From Paragordius varius (Eukaryota > Nematomorpha), in the NCBI GenBank assembly GCA_964247055.1, contig OZ176058.1, positions 1,798,001 to 1,862,000 on the forward strand: a stretch of DNA of 64,000 nt. Direction: 5' to 3'. Made by a program: the position numbers and the translations under genes. Below the pieces are notes generated by a model. That model was not told the DNA's origin. It did no database searches and saw only the letters and a list, made by a program, of their open reading frames with translations. This document shows positions 41,731-51,742 of the stretch, piece by piece. Numbering within the stretch: the first letter of the stretch is position 1; each line of letters begins with the position of its first letter.

Positions 41731-42218
41731 TCACTGTGCAACACGATTTTTAGACCAGAGTGAAAATTACTACATCTTATAGAGAATTTTTTTCTGAAAA
41801 TAATGATATATTTAATATTTTCCTAGCACTTTTTCGCGAGCCGTTAAAAGGTTTTAAAAATTCAAAAACCATCAAAAATGCCTGTTTTTGTAACCCTATA
41901 ATTTTTTGAATTTTATAGCTTATTATTTATTTTTTGGAGGATATTACAGATTATATTTTAAAATTCATGTAACATTTTAAAATTTTTAAAAGTCTCTACT
42001 ACTTTTTGATTTATTTGGAAAAAACGAAACTTAGCTCCAAAAAAATAGCGTTTCAAAACAATGAAAAATTAAGAGACGTGCAGGCACCATACCATTTTTT
42101 TATACATAACAAAATGGAAAAATTTAATGTTAATATTAATTAAAACTTGCAAATATTAATTTTAGGAATAAATTAATATATATATATATACAGTATAATT
42201 AATAAAATAATAAATATA

Positions 42219-42447
42219 CAGTCATGTATCCTTTATTTTATCAAAAATTTATTTTCTTTCATTAAATGGGTATAAATATTTGTTAAAGAATGGAAAAAAC
42301 AAGAGCACTATGGTATTAACAATATCATATTCATCAAAAAATATAAAAATTACCATAGAGCTCTTGTTTTTTCCATTCTTTACCAAATATTTATACCCAT
42401 TTAACAAAATAAAATAAATTTTTGATAAAATAAAGGATACATGACTG
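42219..42447. mobile_element. F3 palindromic MITE
   Basis: CAGTCATGTATCCTTTATTT to ATAAAGGATACATGACTG, nearly perfect inverted arms (AAGAGCACTATGGT against ACCATAGAGCTCTT), TA on both sides. It is nested in the 2.4-kb TIR element. Confidence 0.93.
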
Positions 42448-43031
42448 TATGTTAATATTAATTAAAGAATGTAAATATTAATTTTAGGAATAAATCAAGT
42501 ATATTTATAAAATAATTAAAAAATAATAAATATATAAATATATTTATAAATAAGAATTACTTTTAAACATGCAAATTATATGTATTGTACATGATTATAT
42601 GAATCATGATATTTTGTTTTTTAATATACGAAAGTTTTTTTCAACAAATAAAATACTTTTTAAACATGTAAATAAATATAAACTGAATGTGTTGAACTAA
42701 AAGAAAAGCAAAAAAGGCATTCATTTGTTTTTTTCCCGAAAATAACTTTCATAAATTTTATATCCATGAATCCCAATGAGGTCATTTTTTATGTTATATT
42801 AGAACATTTTATAGTTAAATAAATTCAATATAATCAATTTTTTTAATTTAAATTTACCCTTTTTTAATTGTGGCACGTTTAAATAAAATTTAACTTCATT
42901 TTTCAATCCATAACATAACTTGAAACAGTAAATAAGACGTTTAAAGGTACGCTTATTTTGATTTTTTGTTGTGTAAAAAAGCGTTCTGTCGCGTTGTTAC
43001 AGGTGAAGTTATTATATGCATTTATTTTTAG

Positions 43032-43418
43032 CGGCGCAAATGTTTGAGGGACCCTAATTCGTTTTGCCACGTCTGTGGACAATACATATTCAGAAACTCA
43101 CGAAGACGAAAAATAAGTGAAAGGGCTAAAGCTGCCTACGAGGCGAAATTCAATCTACCTTTAATGGACCAAGACAAGCCATGGAGCCCGCATTCATTAT
43201 GTCAAACATGCTACAATGGTTTATTGGTATGGCCTGATAAAAAAATTTTGAAAATTGAAGAACCTATGGCCTGGCATGAACCGAAAGACCATATAACGGA
43301 TTGCTATTTTTGCTGTTCTAACATTTCCACATTCAACAAATCTGCTAAAAAACAAATTTTATATGCCAATACTTTGTCCACTACACCCCCCATTTTTAGG
43401 GCAGGAAGAAAACACTGA
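43032..43418 (+). CDS. Exon of a transposon-associated Cys-rich family (RRKCLRDPNSFCHVCGQYIF)
   Basis: After a good acceptor (TTTATTTTTAG) it reads RRKCLRDPNSFCHVCGQYIF, later DKPWSPHSLCQTCYNGLLVW, EPMAWHEPKDHITDCYFCCS and a tail to PIFRAGRKH. This is the N-terminal zinc-finger-like part (CxxC, CxxC, HxxDCYFC) of a repeated protein family common in insects and other invertebrates, usually seen as RDPDSFCYICGEYTL. I recall it from many predicted proteins and do not know its function. The expected continuation (TDTLKPYPPLPV) is present just downstream in another frame, so the copy seems shifted near its end. The first exon was not found. Confidence 0.72.
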   Translation, partial: RRKCLRDPNSFCHVCGQYIFRNSRRRKISERAKAAYEAKFNLPLMDQDKPWSPHSLCQTCYNGLLVWPDKKILKIEEPMAWHEPKDHITDCYFCCSNISTFNKSAKKQILYANTLSTTPPIFRAGRKH

Positions 43419-44162
43419 TACGTTGAAACCTTATCCACCACTTCCCGTCTAACTATAGTAAAACGAAAAATGAATCTTTCTGTATTAAATTTTTTAAAAC
43501 CTTAGTAGTTTAAAATAAATAAATTTACTTAAAATTAATAACAAAAATATATAATAACATATTTATATTACAAAAAATCATATAAAATTAATTCAAACAC
43601 AGAGTTTATTATCCATTAACATTAATAAATTTAAAAATATTACCATTTTAATATTAAATTTATTATTATAACATTTTTCATATTTATAAAAAAGCAATTG
43701 AATTTTATTATTTTAGTAATGTATAATAAAAAGCTGTCAATCAAATGATGCCAGTATGTCTCTTAATTTTTCATTGTTTTGAAACGCTATTTTTTTGGAG
43801 CTAAGTTTCGTTTTTTCCAAATAAATCAAAAAGTAGTAGAGACTTTTAAAAATTTTAAAATGTTACATGAATTTTAAAATATAATTTGTAATATCCCCCC
43901 AAAAAAATATAATAAGCTGTATAATTCAAAAAGTTATAGGGTTACAAAAACAGGCATTTTTGATGGTTTTTGGATTTTTAAAACCTTTTAGCGGCTCGTG
44001 AAAAAGTGCTAGGAAAATATTAAATATATCATTATTTTCAGAAAAAAATTCTCTATAAGATGTCGTAATTTTCACTCTGGTCTAAAAGAAAAGGATAAAA
44101 TTTGTTGCACAGTGTATTAGTGAAATCACTATTAAATAAAAGTTATATTATTTTAATTAACA

Positions 44163-44333
44163 ATATATGCGCCCTCTTTAATTTATAAATGTATATATTT
44201 ATCCATAAAATATATTATTTTTAATACATTTTTAATTATTATTATAATATTTTAAATTTATTAGCTTCTTCAAACATAATTATATTTTGCCAAGTTAGTA
44301 ATTTTGTGCAGTTTTATAGAGTAAGCGACTAAT
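44163..44333 (+). repeat. Direct repeat flanking the TIR element, right copy
   Basis: Partner of 41563-41730, same orientation and about 90% alike by eye, starting ATATGCGCCCTC and ending GACTAATA. Confidence 0.8.
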
Positions 44334-44369
44334 ACTTATTCGGTAAAAGATATGGTTTATTTATAAAAT

Positions 44370-44835
44370 ATACCATTTTACACGAGCAATTTTCCGGAAA
44401 ACGTAACTCTAATTCATTTATCAATATTAGAGAAATTTTTAAGTTTTTTACAATTATAAAAAAATTATTTTTGTCGATTTTTTTTGAAAAAGGTGGCATT
44501 TTACGGGGGGAGCGGGTAAAAAGAGGGCCTAAATTAGAAAAGTGAGATGTGGACTATGTTCGGCGCAATCGAAAATAAGTAAACAAAAATCATATTTAAA
44601 ATTGAATGGTCCAACGCGTTCTCCGGAAAATTGTCTCAAAGACACGATTTTTGTGGACTTGTGTTTTCAAAAAAAAACCCATTTTTCACACGGGGTGGGC
44701 CCGAACTGGGGCCCTATTTCTAAAAAAGGGCGAAGCTATTGTCGGGGCATTCATTAATGATTATATTTTTTCGATGTTTGGATTTGAATGGGACTACCGG
44801 TTTTCCGGAAACAGATCACAAAGCCACCACTTTCC
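44370..44835. other. G+C-richer island of unknown origin
   Basis: Composition changes sharply here (GGCATTTTACGGGGGGAGCG, GGGGTGGGCCCGAACTGGGG). CCGGAAAA occurs near 44390 and 44620 and again as TTTTCCGGAAAC near 44800. Small overlapping frames (44542-44842) have no recognisable domain. It looks like a relict of a different mobile or foreign sequence. Confidence 0.45.
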
Positions 44836-44878
44836 ATTTTAATAAATATATATATATACAGACAAAATGTGTAAAATA

Positions 44879-45103
44879 CAGTCATGTATTCTTTATAGTA
44901 TCAAAAATTTATTTTTTTCGTTAAATAAGCATAAATATTAGGTACAAGAGCTCTATGGTATTAACAATATCATATTTATTAAATCAAAAAGTATAAGAAT
45001 TACTATAGACGACCTCTTGTTTTTTCCATTCTTTACCAAATATTTATACCCACCCATTTAACGAAAAAAATTAATTTGCGATAAAATAAAGGATGCATGA
45101 CTG
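44879..45103. mobile_element. F3 palindromic MITE
   Basis: CAGTCATGTATTCTTTAT to AAAGGATGCATGACTG, with TA flanks. It is preceded by GACAAAATGTGTAAAATA, which is echoed before the next copy (CGTACAAAATGTGTAAACA at 45121). Confidence 0.88.
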
Positions 45104-45139
45104 TATTGTTATATTATTATACGTACAAAATGTGTAAAC

Positions 45140-46468
45140 ACAGTCCATGTATCATTTATTTTATCAAAAAAAAATTTTTTATTAAATGGGTATAAATATG
45201 TAAAGAATGGTAAAACAAAACCTCTATGGTAAAACAAAAATATCATATTAACACTTGGATACAAATCATTCCTTTTAGTCCTTCGATTCAAATTGGGGTA
45301 GTTAAATACCCCAGGCCTGTTTAAAATTAAATTCTCTTAAAAATATGGAAGTAATCGAAACCATGGCAAAATTGTGCACTTATATAACATTAATAAACCT
45401 AAATATACAAAAACTTTTACTAAAAAATACTTGATAATACTTATTTTAAGCTAAAACCGAAAGGTAAAAATTTAGTCAACGTGACATGTGTGCAATGGTA
45501 AAATTGAAAAATAATACAAAATAAAACGCTTTTTTATTTCTATCAATGTTATATGTAATACAAATAAAAAATTAGCTTTAATTTTAATCTAACAATTAAA
45601 TGAAGATGATGTTTTTAGAAAATTTTGCAAAATATAAATGGCGTCGAAGTAGTTTGAGTAACTTTTTTTTTCAAAACAAAATTTTATAATATGTTGGCAT
45701 ATTTATATAATTTTTATTAGTATAGAAGCATAAATTTAAATTGGGACCGTTTCCTTCAGTAGTTTTTTTAAAATCCCAACTCAAATTTAGCCTGGGGTAT
45801 TTAGATACCCCAATTGAATCGAAATGTTAATCAAAAAGTATAAGAATCACCATAGGTATCAGTCATGTATCCTTTATCAAAAATTTATTTATTTTGAATG
45901 AGTATATAAATATTTGGTAAAGAATGGAGAAAACAAGAGAAAGTATAATAATCACCATAGGTATACAGTCATGTATCCTTTATTTTATCAAAAATTTATT
46001 TTTTTCGTTAATGGGCGGTATAAATATTTGGTAAGAATGGTAAAAACAAGAACTCATGGTATTAACAATATCATATTAATCAAATCAAAAAGTATAAGAA
46101 TCACCATAGGTATACAGTCATGTATCCTTTATTTTATCAAAAAATTATTTTTTTTTCGTTAGGGCGTATAAGTATTTGGTAAAGAATGGAAAAAACAAGA
46201 GAAAGTATAATAATTACCATAGGTCTACAGTTATGTATCCCTTATTTATCGAAAAATTATTTTTTTTTCGTTAAATGGCGGTATAAATATTTGGTAACGA
46301 ATGGGAAAAAACAATAATTCTATGTTATTAACAATATCATATTAATCAAAAAGGAATAAGAATTACCATAGACCATTTGTTTTTTCCATTCTTTACCAAA
46401 TATTTATACCCACCCATTTACCGAAAAAATAAATTTTTGATAAAATTATAAAGGATACATGACTATAA
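45140..46468. mobile_element. Cluster of partial F3 copies, split by an F5 insertion
   Basis: An F3 left arm starts at 45140 (CAGTCCATGTATC). After the F5 insertion it resumes with TCAAAAAGTATAAGAATCAC at 45831. Several partial F3 arms follow (near 45867, 45967, 46117, 46226), each restarting CAGT(C/T)ATGTATCC. The final arm ends AAAGGATACATGACTATA at 46465. It looks like template switching or repeated self-insertion at the F3 end. Confidence 0.75.
45248..45830. mobile_element. F5 piggyBac-like MITE (TTAA target)
   Basis: Flanked by TTAA on both sides. Starts CACTTGGATACAAATCATTC with TTGGGGTAGTTAAATACCCC. Ends GGGGTATTTAGATACCCCAA and GAATCGAAATG. Inserted into an F3 copy. TTAA duplication is the hallmark of piggyBac-type transposition. 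No transposase inside. Confidence 0.85.
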
Positions 46469-46586
46469 ACAGTATTTTTCTTGAGACAAGACAACCTTCT
46501 GTTTTCAAAACTTTATACCTTTTTAATTAAGAAATCAATCGCATTAGGCACAAAGATTCATTCTCACGTGCCGATTACCAGGTATA

Positions 46587-47028
46587 TATACCATTTACAG
46601 TTCAAATTCACCCTTGAACAATTCAAATTCACCCTTGAACAATTCAAATTCACCCTTGAACAATTCAAATTCACCTTTGAACAATTCAAATTCACCCTTG
46701 AACAATTCAAATTCACCCTAAAAATAAATTATGTATTTTCGAACTAATATAACTCATTATTAAAATTAAATATATTTTTATGGCAAAGTTTATTATTTTT
46801 TCAGTATTATTTTGTTTACACACAAAATTTCTTTTTTTTATAAATATAAAAAATATAGCTAATATATAATCTTAAAAAACATATATTTTATATGAGGGGG
46901 AATTTGAATTGTTCGAGGGTGAATTTGAATTGTTCAAGGGTGAATTTGAATTGTTCAAGGGTGAATTTGAATTGTTTAAGGGTGAATTTGAATTGATTAA
47001 GGGTGAAATTGAATTTTAAATGGTATAT
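46587..47028. mobile_element. F2-family element, best-preserved copy
   Basis: TACCATTTACAGTTCAAATT with six almost identical 21-nt units on the left, and five or six inverse units plus TTAAATGGTATA on the right. Core GTATTTTCGAACTAATATAA, TTTTTTCAGTATTATTT. Low divergence among units suggests a young copy. Both arms stay open in one frame (46481-46747 plus, 46888-47208 minus), coding heptads such as QFKFTLE. These are by-products of the 21-nt period. Confidence 0.92.
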
Positions 47029-47106
47029 TAAGTCATAGTGGAATATGCCCTTTGTGACATTTGTGTTGACAAACTTTGATTTATTTGTACCGACGAGATT
47101 TCCATA

Positions 47107-47391
47107 ATGTAAAGCAGTGATTCCCAAAAGGAGGGCGCGGAAAATTTGGAAAATTAAATAAAAATTAAAGTAGAAACAAATTGAAGGATTTCCGATGCAA
47201 ATTATCAAGATTTGTCATCGTTATGATGGAAAAAATGCGTCAATAAAGCAGATATAAGGATCTCATTGATTGAGATTTTTATATTATAATAACATATTTT
47301 ACATTTTTATCTTGGTTTTTTATAAGAGGGCCTGGACAAGAATATTTATTTTCCGCCTGAACAAAAGTGGTTGAGAACCACGGATGTAAAG
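47107..47391. mobile_element. hAT-type MITE with perfect 8-bp target duplication
   Basis: Element 47115-47383 starts CAGTGATTCCCAAAAGGAGG and ends GGTTGAGAACCACGG, classic hAT-like termini. ATGTAAAG flanks it on both sides (47107-47114, 47384-47391), an exact 8-bp duplication as hAT transposases make. 269 bp, no coding. Confidence 0.93.
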
Positions 47392-47682
47392 TACAATAAA
47401 AATTGAAATAATACGAACAATACGAAAAACGATAAAAATATTTTTTTCAAAAGACAACCATACTTTTCCAAACCTTAATTTTTTAATATAAGCTATTTAG
47501 TTTTACAATTGTAAAATATAGAATTGATTGTGTTAGGTTTATATATCTCTATTTCACACTTTGCCAATTAAAACAATGAGATGTATTTAAATGGATCGTG
47601 ATTTAGAAAGTATGGTTACCTTTAGAAATAAACATATGTGTCTTTATATTTTTACGTTTTGTCCGTATAATTTCAGATTTTA
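47392..47682. mobile_element. F1-family MITE
   Basis: Begins TACAATAAAAATTGAAATAA right after the hAT target repeat and ends TTTTTACGTTTTGTCCGTAT. Arms slightly decayed. Confidence 0.8.
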
Positions 47683-48502
47683 ATATGTTTATCACAAAGT
47701 AACTAATAAACTAATTTGATTTTCGCCTTCGCCAAATGCATCTTCAAGAGATTCGATAAAGTAGCCTGCTTTATTTTTACATTATTGAAAAATTTAGTAT
47801 CGTTGGTTAGACATAAATTTTTGGAATTTGCGAATATAAATGTTTTTATTAAAATAGACAAGTCCGAGAAATCGTGTCTTTGAAATAATTTTCTGGAATA
47901 AATGAGGGTCTTTTATATTATCTAATAAAATATTTACATTTTTTTTTCAGAACAGAAGTCAATCAATTTGCCTTAAAGCTTTTTCAAAAAAATTTAATTT
48001 AAAAAGTGGAAGTTTTTATAGATAATTCCCCGACTCTATAGTCAAATATTTAATTAGCCCTTCTAATTTAACGCTAAACATAAATTCCCAAAAATTATTA
48101 TATTTGAAAGCAGTTTTCTAAATATACAGTGTTTATCGGAATAATGGTTTTAGGCATTTTTCTCAACAATTTTAACTCAGCGCTTCTTTATACATGTCCT
48201 ATAAAATTAATTAGACATAGTTTAAGGCATTTTTCCCAGTATAAAATATAATTTCATAACTAATTTTAATTTGATCGCGGGGGTAAAACTCCACCAACCT
48301 TATGTTATATATGCCATTTTATAATTATTACGCGTCTTTTCAGTTTATATTAAATTAATAAAAGTGTTTAAAAGTTTTCATTCAATAATGCGGCTTGGAT
48401 TCAATCAAAAAATTGTACCCAAAAAGCACATAAATTTTGAGAAATCTAAAATATAAGAAAATCAAATTAACGACTATACATGCTTGCTTTGTATATGTCT
48501 AA
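47683..48502. other. Intergenic sequence, apparently unique
   Basis: Less A+T-extreme than the introns. The phrase GGCATTTTTC occurs twice (about 48153 and 48226). No exon or element ends found. Confidence 0.45.
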
Positions 48503-49003
48503 CACTTTGAAAATTGGGTTATCTAAATACCCTACACTATTAAGTTCAATTTTTATAAAAACTACTGAGAAACGGTTCTATTTATGCTTTTATCCTAATA
48601 AAAATTATATAAATAAGCCCAAATACTGAAATAAAATTTAGTTTCAAGAAAATGATCCATATCAAACAACTCCGACGCCATTTTTATCCATCATTTTTGC
48701 AAAATATTGTATTTATTTAATTTTGAAGCTAAAATTAAAGCTAATTTATATCACTAACATAAATACAAATAGAAATAGTGGTTTATTTTATACCTAATTG
48801 CATACATAGCGACTAAATTTTTACTATTGGGTTTTACCTTAAAATAAGTAATATCAAATATTTTTGAATCAAATTTTTTTTAATTTCGGTTCATTAATGT
48901 TATAAATGTGCAAACTTTTGTCAAGGTTATAATTTCTTCCATATTATTTATAGTTTTTAATTTTAAACAGGCCTGGGGTTTCCAACTAACTCAATGTTAA
49001 TCA
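48503..49003. mobile_element. F5 piggyBac-like MITE, reverse and degraded
   Basis: Left end CACTTTGAAAATTGGGTTAT and the right side ACAGGCCTGGGGTTTCCAAC match the F5 ends in inverse order. The interior matches F5 in inverse order (AAAATTATATAAATAAGCCC). Terminal TTAA is lost on the left. Confidence 0.7.
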
Positions 49004-49106
49004 AAGACTAAAATTAATGTGTTTTATCCAATTATTAAAGGCTAAAAAATGTTAAAACATTTTTCATTATAATTTAAGCTGAACTAAAAAAAAAATTCTA
49101 GAAAAC

Positions 49107-49365
49107 ATTAAAAATTGAAATGCGGAAAGCACAAATGTTTTTTAAAAACACAAACATACTTTTTTAAACCTTAATTTTCCCTCTTATATTATTTGACAAT
49201 AGAATATATCATGGATTGTATTAATATACCTCATCCTATATACTTTGTTATTTCAAACACTGTGCATTCTATTTAAATACACCAACATTTAAAAAGGAAT
49301 TTCTTTTGAAAATATTTGTCTAGATATTTTTACATTCTGTTCGCATAAATTCAATTTGTACTGTA
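49107..49365. mobile_element. F1-family MITE, degraded
   Basis: CATTAAAAATTGAAATGCGG to TTCAATTTGTACTGTA, with ACATACTTTTTTAAACC. Confidence 0.75.
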
Positions 49366-49492
49366 AAAAAGATTTTAAAGTGTTTTGGGTTGAAAATCAA
49401 AAATTTGGAGTTTAATTGGTAAAGTGTTGAATTTAGTTCAAAGGTTTTAAGGCATAAAATTTTTATTAAATAAAATTTTATTTTATGTTAAC

Positions 49493-49760
49493 TACACCAT
49501 TTACGATTCAAAATCACCCTTGAACAATTCAAATTCAAATCCCTAAAAATAAATTAAGTGTTTCCGGACAGCTAAACTTATTATTGATATGAATATTCTT
49601 ATGGCATAGTTTATTATTTTTTCAGTATTATTTCAATTTAAAACAAAATTTTATATTTTAAAAATATTAAAAAGTATAGGTAATTAAATCTTTAAAAACA
49701 CAATTTATTTTAGGTGTTAAATTATTCGAGGATGAATTCGAACTGTAAATATGGTATATT
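49493..49760. mobile_element. F2-family element, short arms
   Basis: ACACCATTTACGATTCAAAA to GAACTGTAAATATGGTATAT, one or two units per arm. Confidence 0.82.
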
Positions 49761-50238
49761 ATATATTTAAGTCAATATTTTGATGCAGAACACAAGATGT
49801 TTATAATTAAATTAAAATTTATTTTTCGGGAAACAAGAATAATAAAATAAATTATACAAGTTACACTTTTTCTATAATAATAAATTTTGTAACAATGCTA
49901 TTAAACAACATATTGTAATTTATTAAAAATCAATAAATTTTAGATTTTTCAGTGGAACACAACCAATAATATTTTATAAAAAAAATAAAAACTAACATTA
50001 ATTTACGATTTTGCGTTAAATTTTATGGTTAAACTTTCAATTTTAAGGCGAAAATTAATTATCAGATTTTTTTTAAATATTTCAAATATTTCAAATTTTT
50101 AAAATACTGTAGTTATTCCTTATATTTCAATGACTAAAACAATTATAGAAAAATTAATATTTAAACATATATAGTTATAATTGTAGATAAACCTATAATT
50201 TAAAACGGCGCAAATACTTAAAGAAATAAAAAATATTT
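49761..50238. other. Intergenic A+T-rich DNA
   Basis: Nothing recognised. Confidence 0.5.
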
Positions 50239-50412
50239 TATACCATTTAGAATTCAAATTCACCCTCAAATAAATTATGTGTTTTTTATAAAAAATTACC
50301 TATATTTTAACATAAAATTTGTTTAAAATTAATTAGAAAACACATAATTGTTTTTTAGGGTGAATTTGAATGGTTCGTGGGTGAAATTGTTTAAGGGTGA
50401 ATTTGAACATTA

Positions 50413-50420
<8 letters not shown>
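50239..50420. mobile_element. F2-family element, internally deleted
   Basis: TATACCATTTAGAATTCAAA to GGGTGAATTTGAACATTAAA. The usual core is shortened. A long TA tract follows (about 50415-50454). Confidence 0.75.
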
Positions 50421-50456
<36 letters not shown>

Positions 50457-51574
50457 AATAATCAAATTTGACTTTAGATATTGATATAAAAAATTTGTCG
50501 TTTTCTAAACTAATAAAATATATAATATTATTTTCATATTTTATATATCAGTGAAATTTTTGAGGGATAAATTAAAATGTAAACTTAACTTAAACCGTAT
50601 CTGGCTAAATAATAATTTTTGATTAACTCGACAGAAAATTTATAAAACAATAGACATTGTTAAGTAATTTATGGAAAGCCAAAAAAAATAAAATATGTTT
50701 GAAGTGCTAATTAAATTAACAATATAATAAAAATTTTCCCGTTTTTAAAGTTTTAAATTATATACATAAAAAATTATTGAAAAAAAAATTTATTGTAGTT
50801 AAATAAAATACTACATAAAAAACATATTTATTGATTAATTTTTTTTTACGTTTAAACTGCTTGTAGAAAAAAGTAAGCTTCGTTTTTCGTTTTCAAATAA
50901 CAATGAATACATTCATAAAAACTGTGCGAAGGCATACTCAACATAGGATAGCAAGAGAATATAAAAAGATAATAAAGAGAAAATAGGATTAATATTTTTT
51001 GATATATTTCTTTGTAAATTCAATATTTTAAAAGGTTTTTTTTCCGTGCTTGCTTAGTTAGTCTTTTTTACTTAAAAATTAAATTTACTACATTCTATAG
51101 AAAAAAACTTCAAAATTGGATATTTTTAACAGTTTTGATGACAACAGACCTGAAAATATAAGCGAATTCTGTCAGAAAGATTCTTAACTAAAATGTTTAT
51201 TCGCCATCCTATTCAATATCTAAGCCTTCAACTTACAAAGAAAATCAAAAATTTTATGTGGTTATCGAATGACATATCAATTTTTTACTTTGGCTCATGT
51301 CAACAGATTTTAAAGTATCTCCTATATTTTTTTTGTTAAACATAATCCCCACAACTTATAATAACGCTATATTATCCCAATCATGGATTATTTAAAGGAT
51401 TAATTTATCATCTACCTTAAATTATCCAGTTTTCACCAAAAAAATCAAAATTAAAGAATGACATATCAAAAAGTCGCATTTTCCATATCCAAAAAAGCAA
51501 AAAATTTAATGTTGAAAACTTGACATCAATTTTAACCGAATGAGTTAACCCAACTTAATAAATAAACCAACACA
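50421..51574. other. Region upstream of the adenylyl cyclase first exon
   Basis: A+T-rich, no repeat family recognised. It should hold the promoter and 5' UTR if the ATG at 51575 is the true start. No TATA or initiator can be singled out in such sequence. Confidence 0.4.
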
Positions 51575-51742
51575 ATGCCTTATCTTAGAGCTATAACTGA
51601 AATAGAAAAGAAATTTTACCTACGCGCAAAACATAATTGCTTTTTGTGGGGCATTCGAGTGCTAATTTTGTATTCCTGTGTTCAAATATTTATTCACCTT
51701 ATAGTGCCCGATTTTTATTCGAATTCACCGTTTTCCAAATCG
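51575..51742 (+). CDS. Ac76E: Adenylyl cyclase exon 1 candidate: N terminus and TM1
   Basis: ATG at 51575 with upstream in-frame stops. [20 protein letters not shown] precedes a hydrophobic helix ([20 protein letters not shown]). Donor AAATCG|GTAATA, phase 0. The N terminus is short for the family but plausible for the type 2 group. An additional upstream exon cannot be ruled out. Confidence 0.7.

Larger units (their letters stand above)
41732..44114. mobile_element. 2.4-kb TIR DNA transposon carrying a Cys-rich exon
   Basis: Ends are CACTGTGCAACA and TGTTGCACAGTG. The inverted repeats are about 350 nt each (41732-42097 and 43756-44114; for example ACTTAGCTCCAAAAAAATAG against CTATTTTTTTGGAGCTAAGT). 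The next bases outside are TAT on both sides, a possible 3-bp target duplication. Inside are an F3 palindrome (42219-42447) flanked by a duplicated GTTAATATTAATTAAA stretch of about 100 nt, and one coding exon. No transposase catalytic domain is visible, so it is probably non-autonomous. Confidence 0.8.

Noticed and set aside
41732-44114. LTR or virus-like element
   Set aside because: The repeats at its ends are inverted, not direct. There are no reverse transcriptase, integrase, protease or capsid motifs here or elsewhere in the window.
44542-44842. Overlapping small frames in the G+C-richer island
   Set aside because: Three frames open by chance over the same bases with no conserved motif. 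Kept only as a compositional oddity.
45109-45291. Frame of 60 residues on the minus strand
   Set aside because: It spans an F3 arm and the start of an F5 MITE. Chance.
46481-47208. Open frames coding repeats such as QFKFTLE on both strands
   Set aside because: They are the 21-nt units of F2 arms. A repeat length divisible by three keeps any stop-free frame open. The same happens at 16123-16769, 21572-21772, 27161-27368, 30353-30541 and 61083-61163. No start context or domain.
38089-51574. A further gene between RanBPM and adenylyl cyclase
   Set aside because: Apart from the transposon-borne exon at 43032 I found no conserved coding phrase on either strand.
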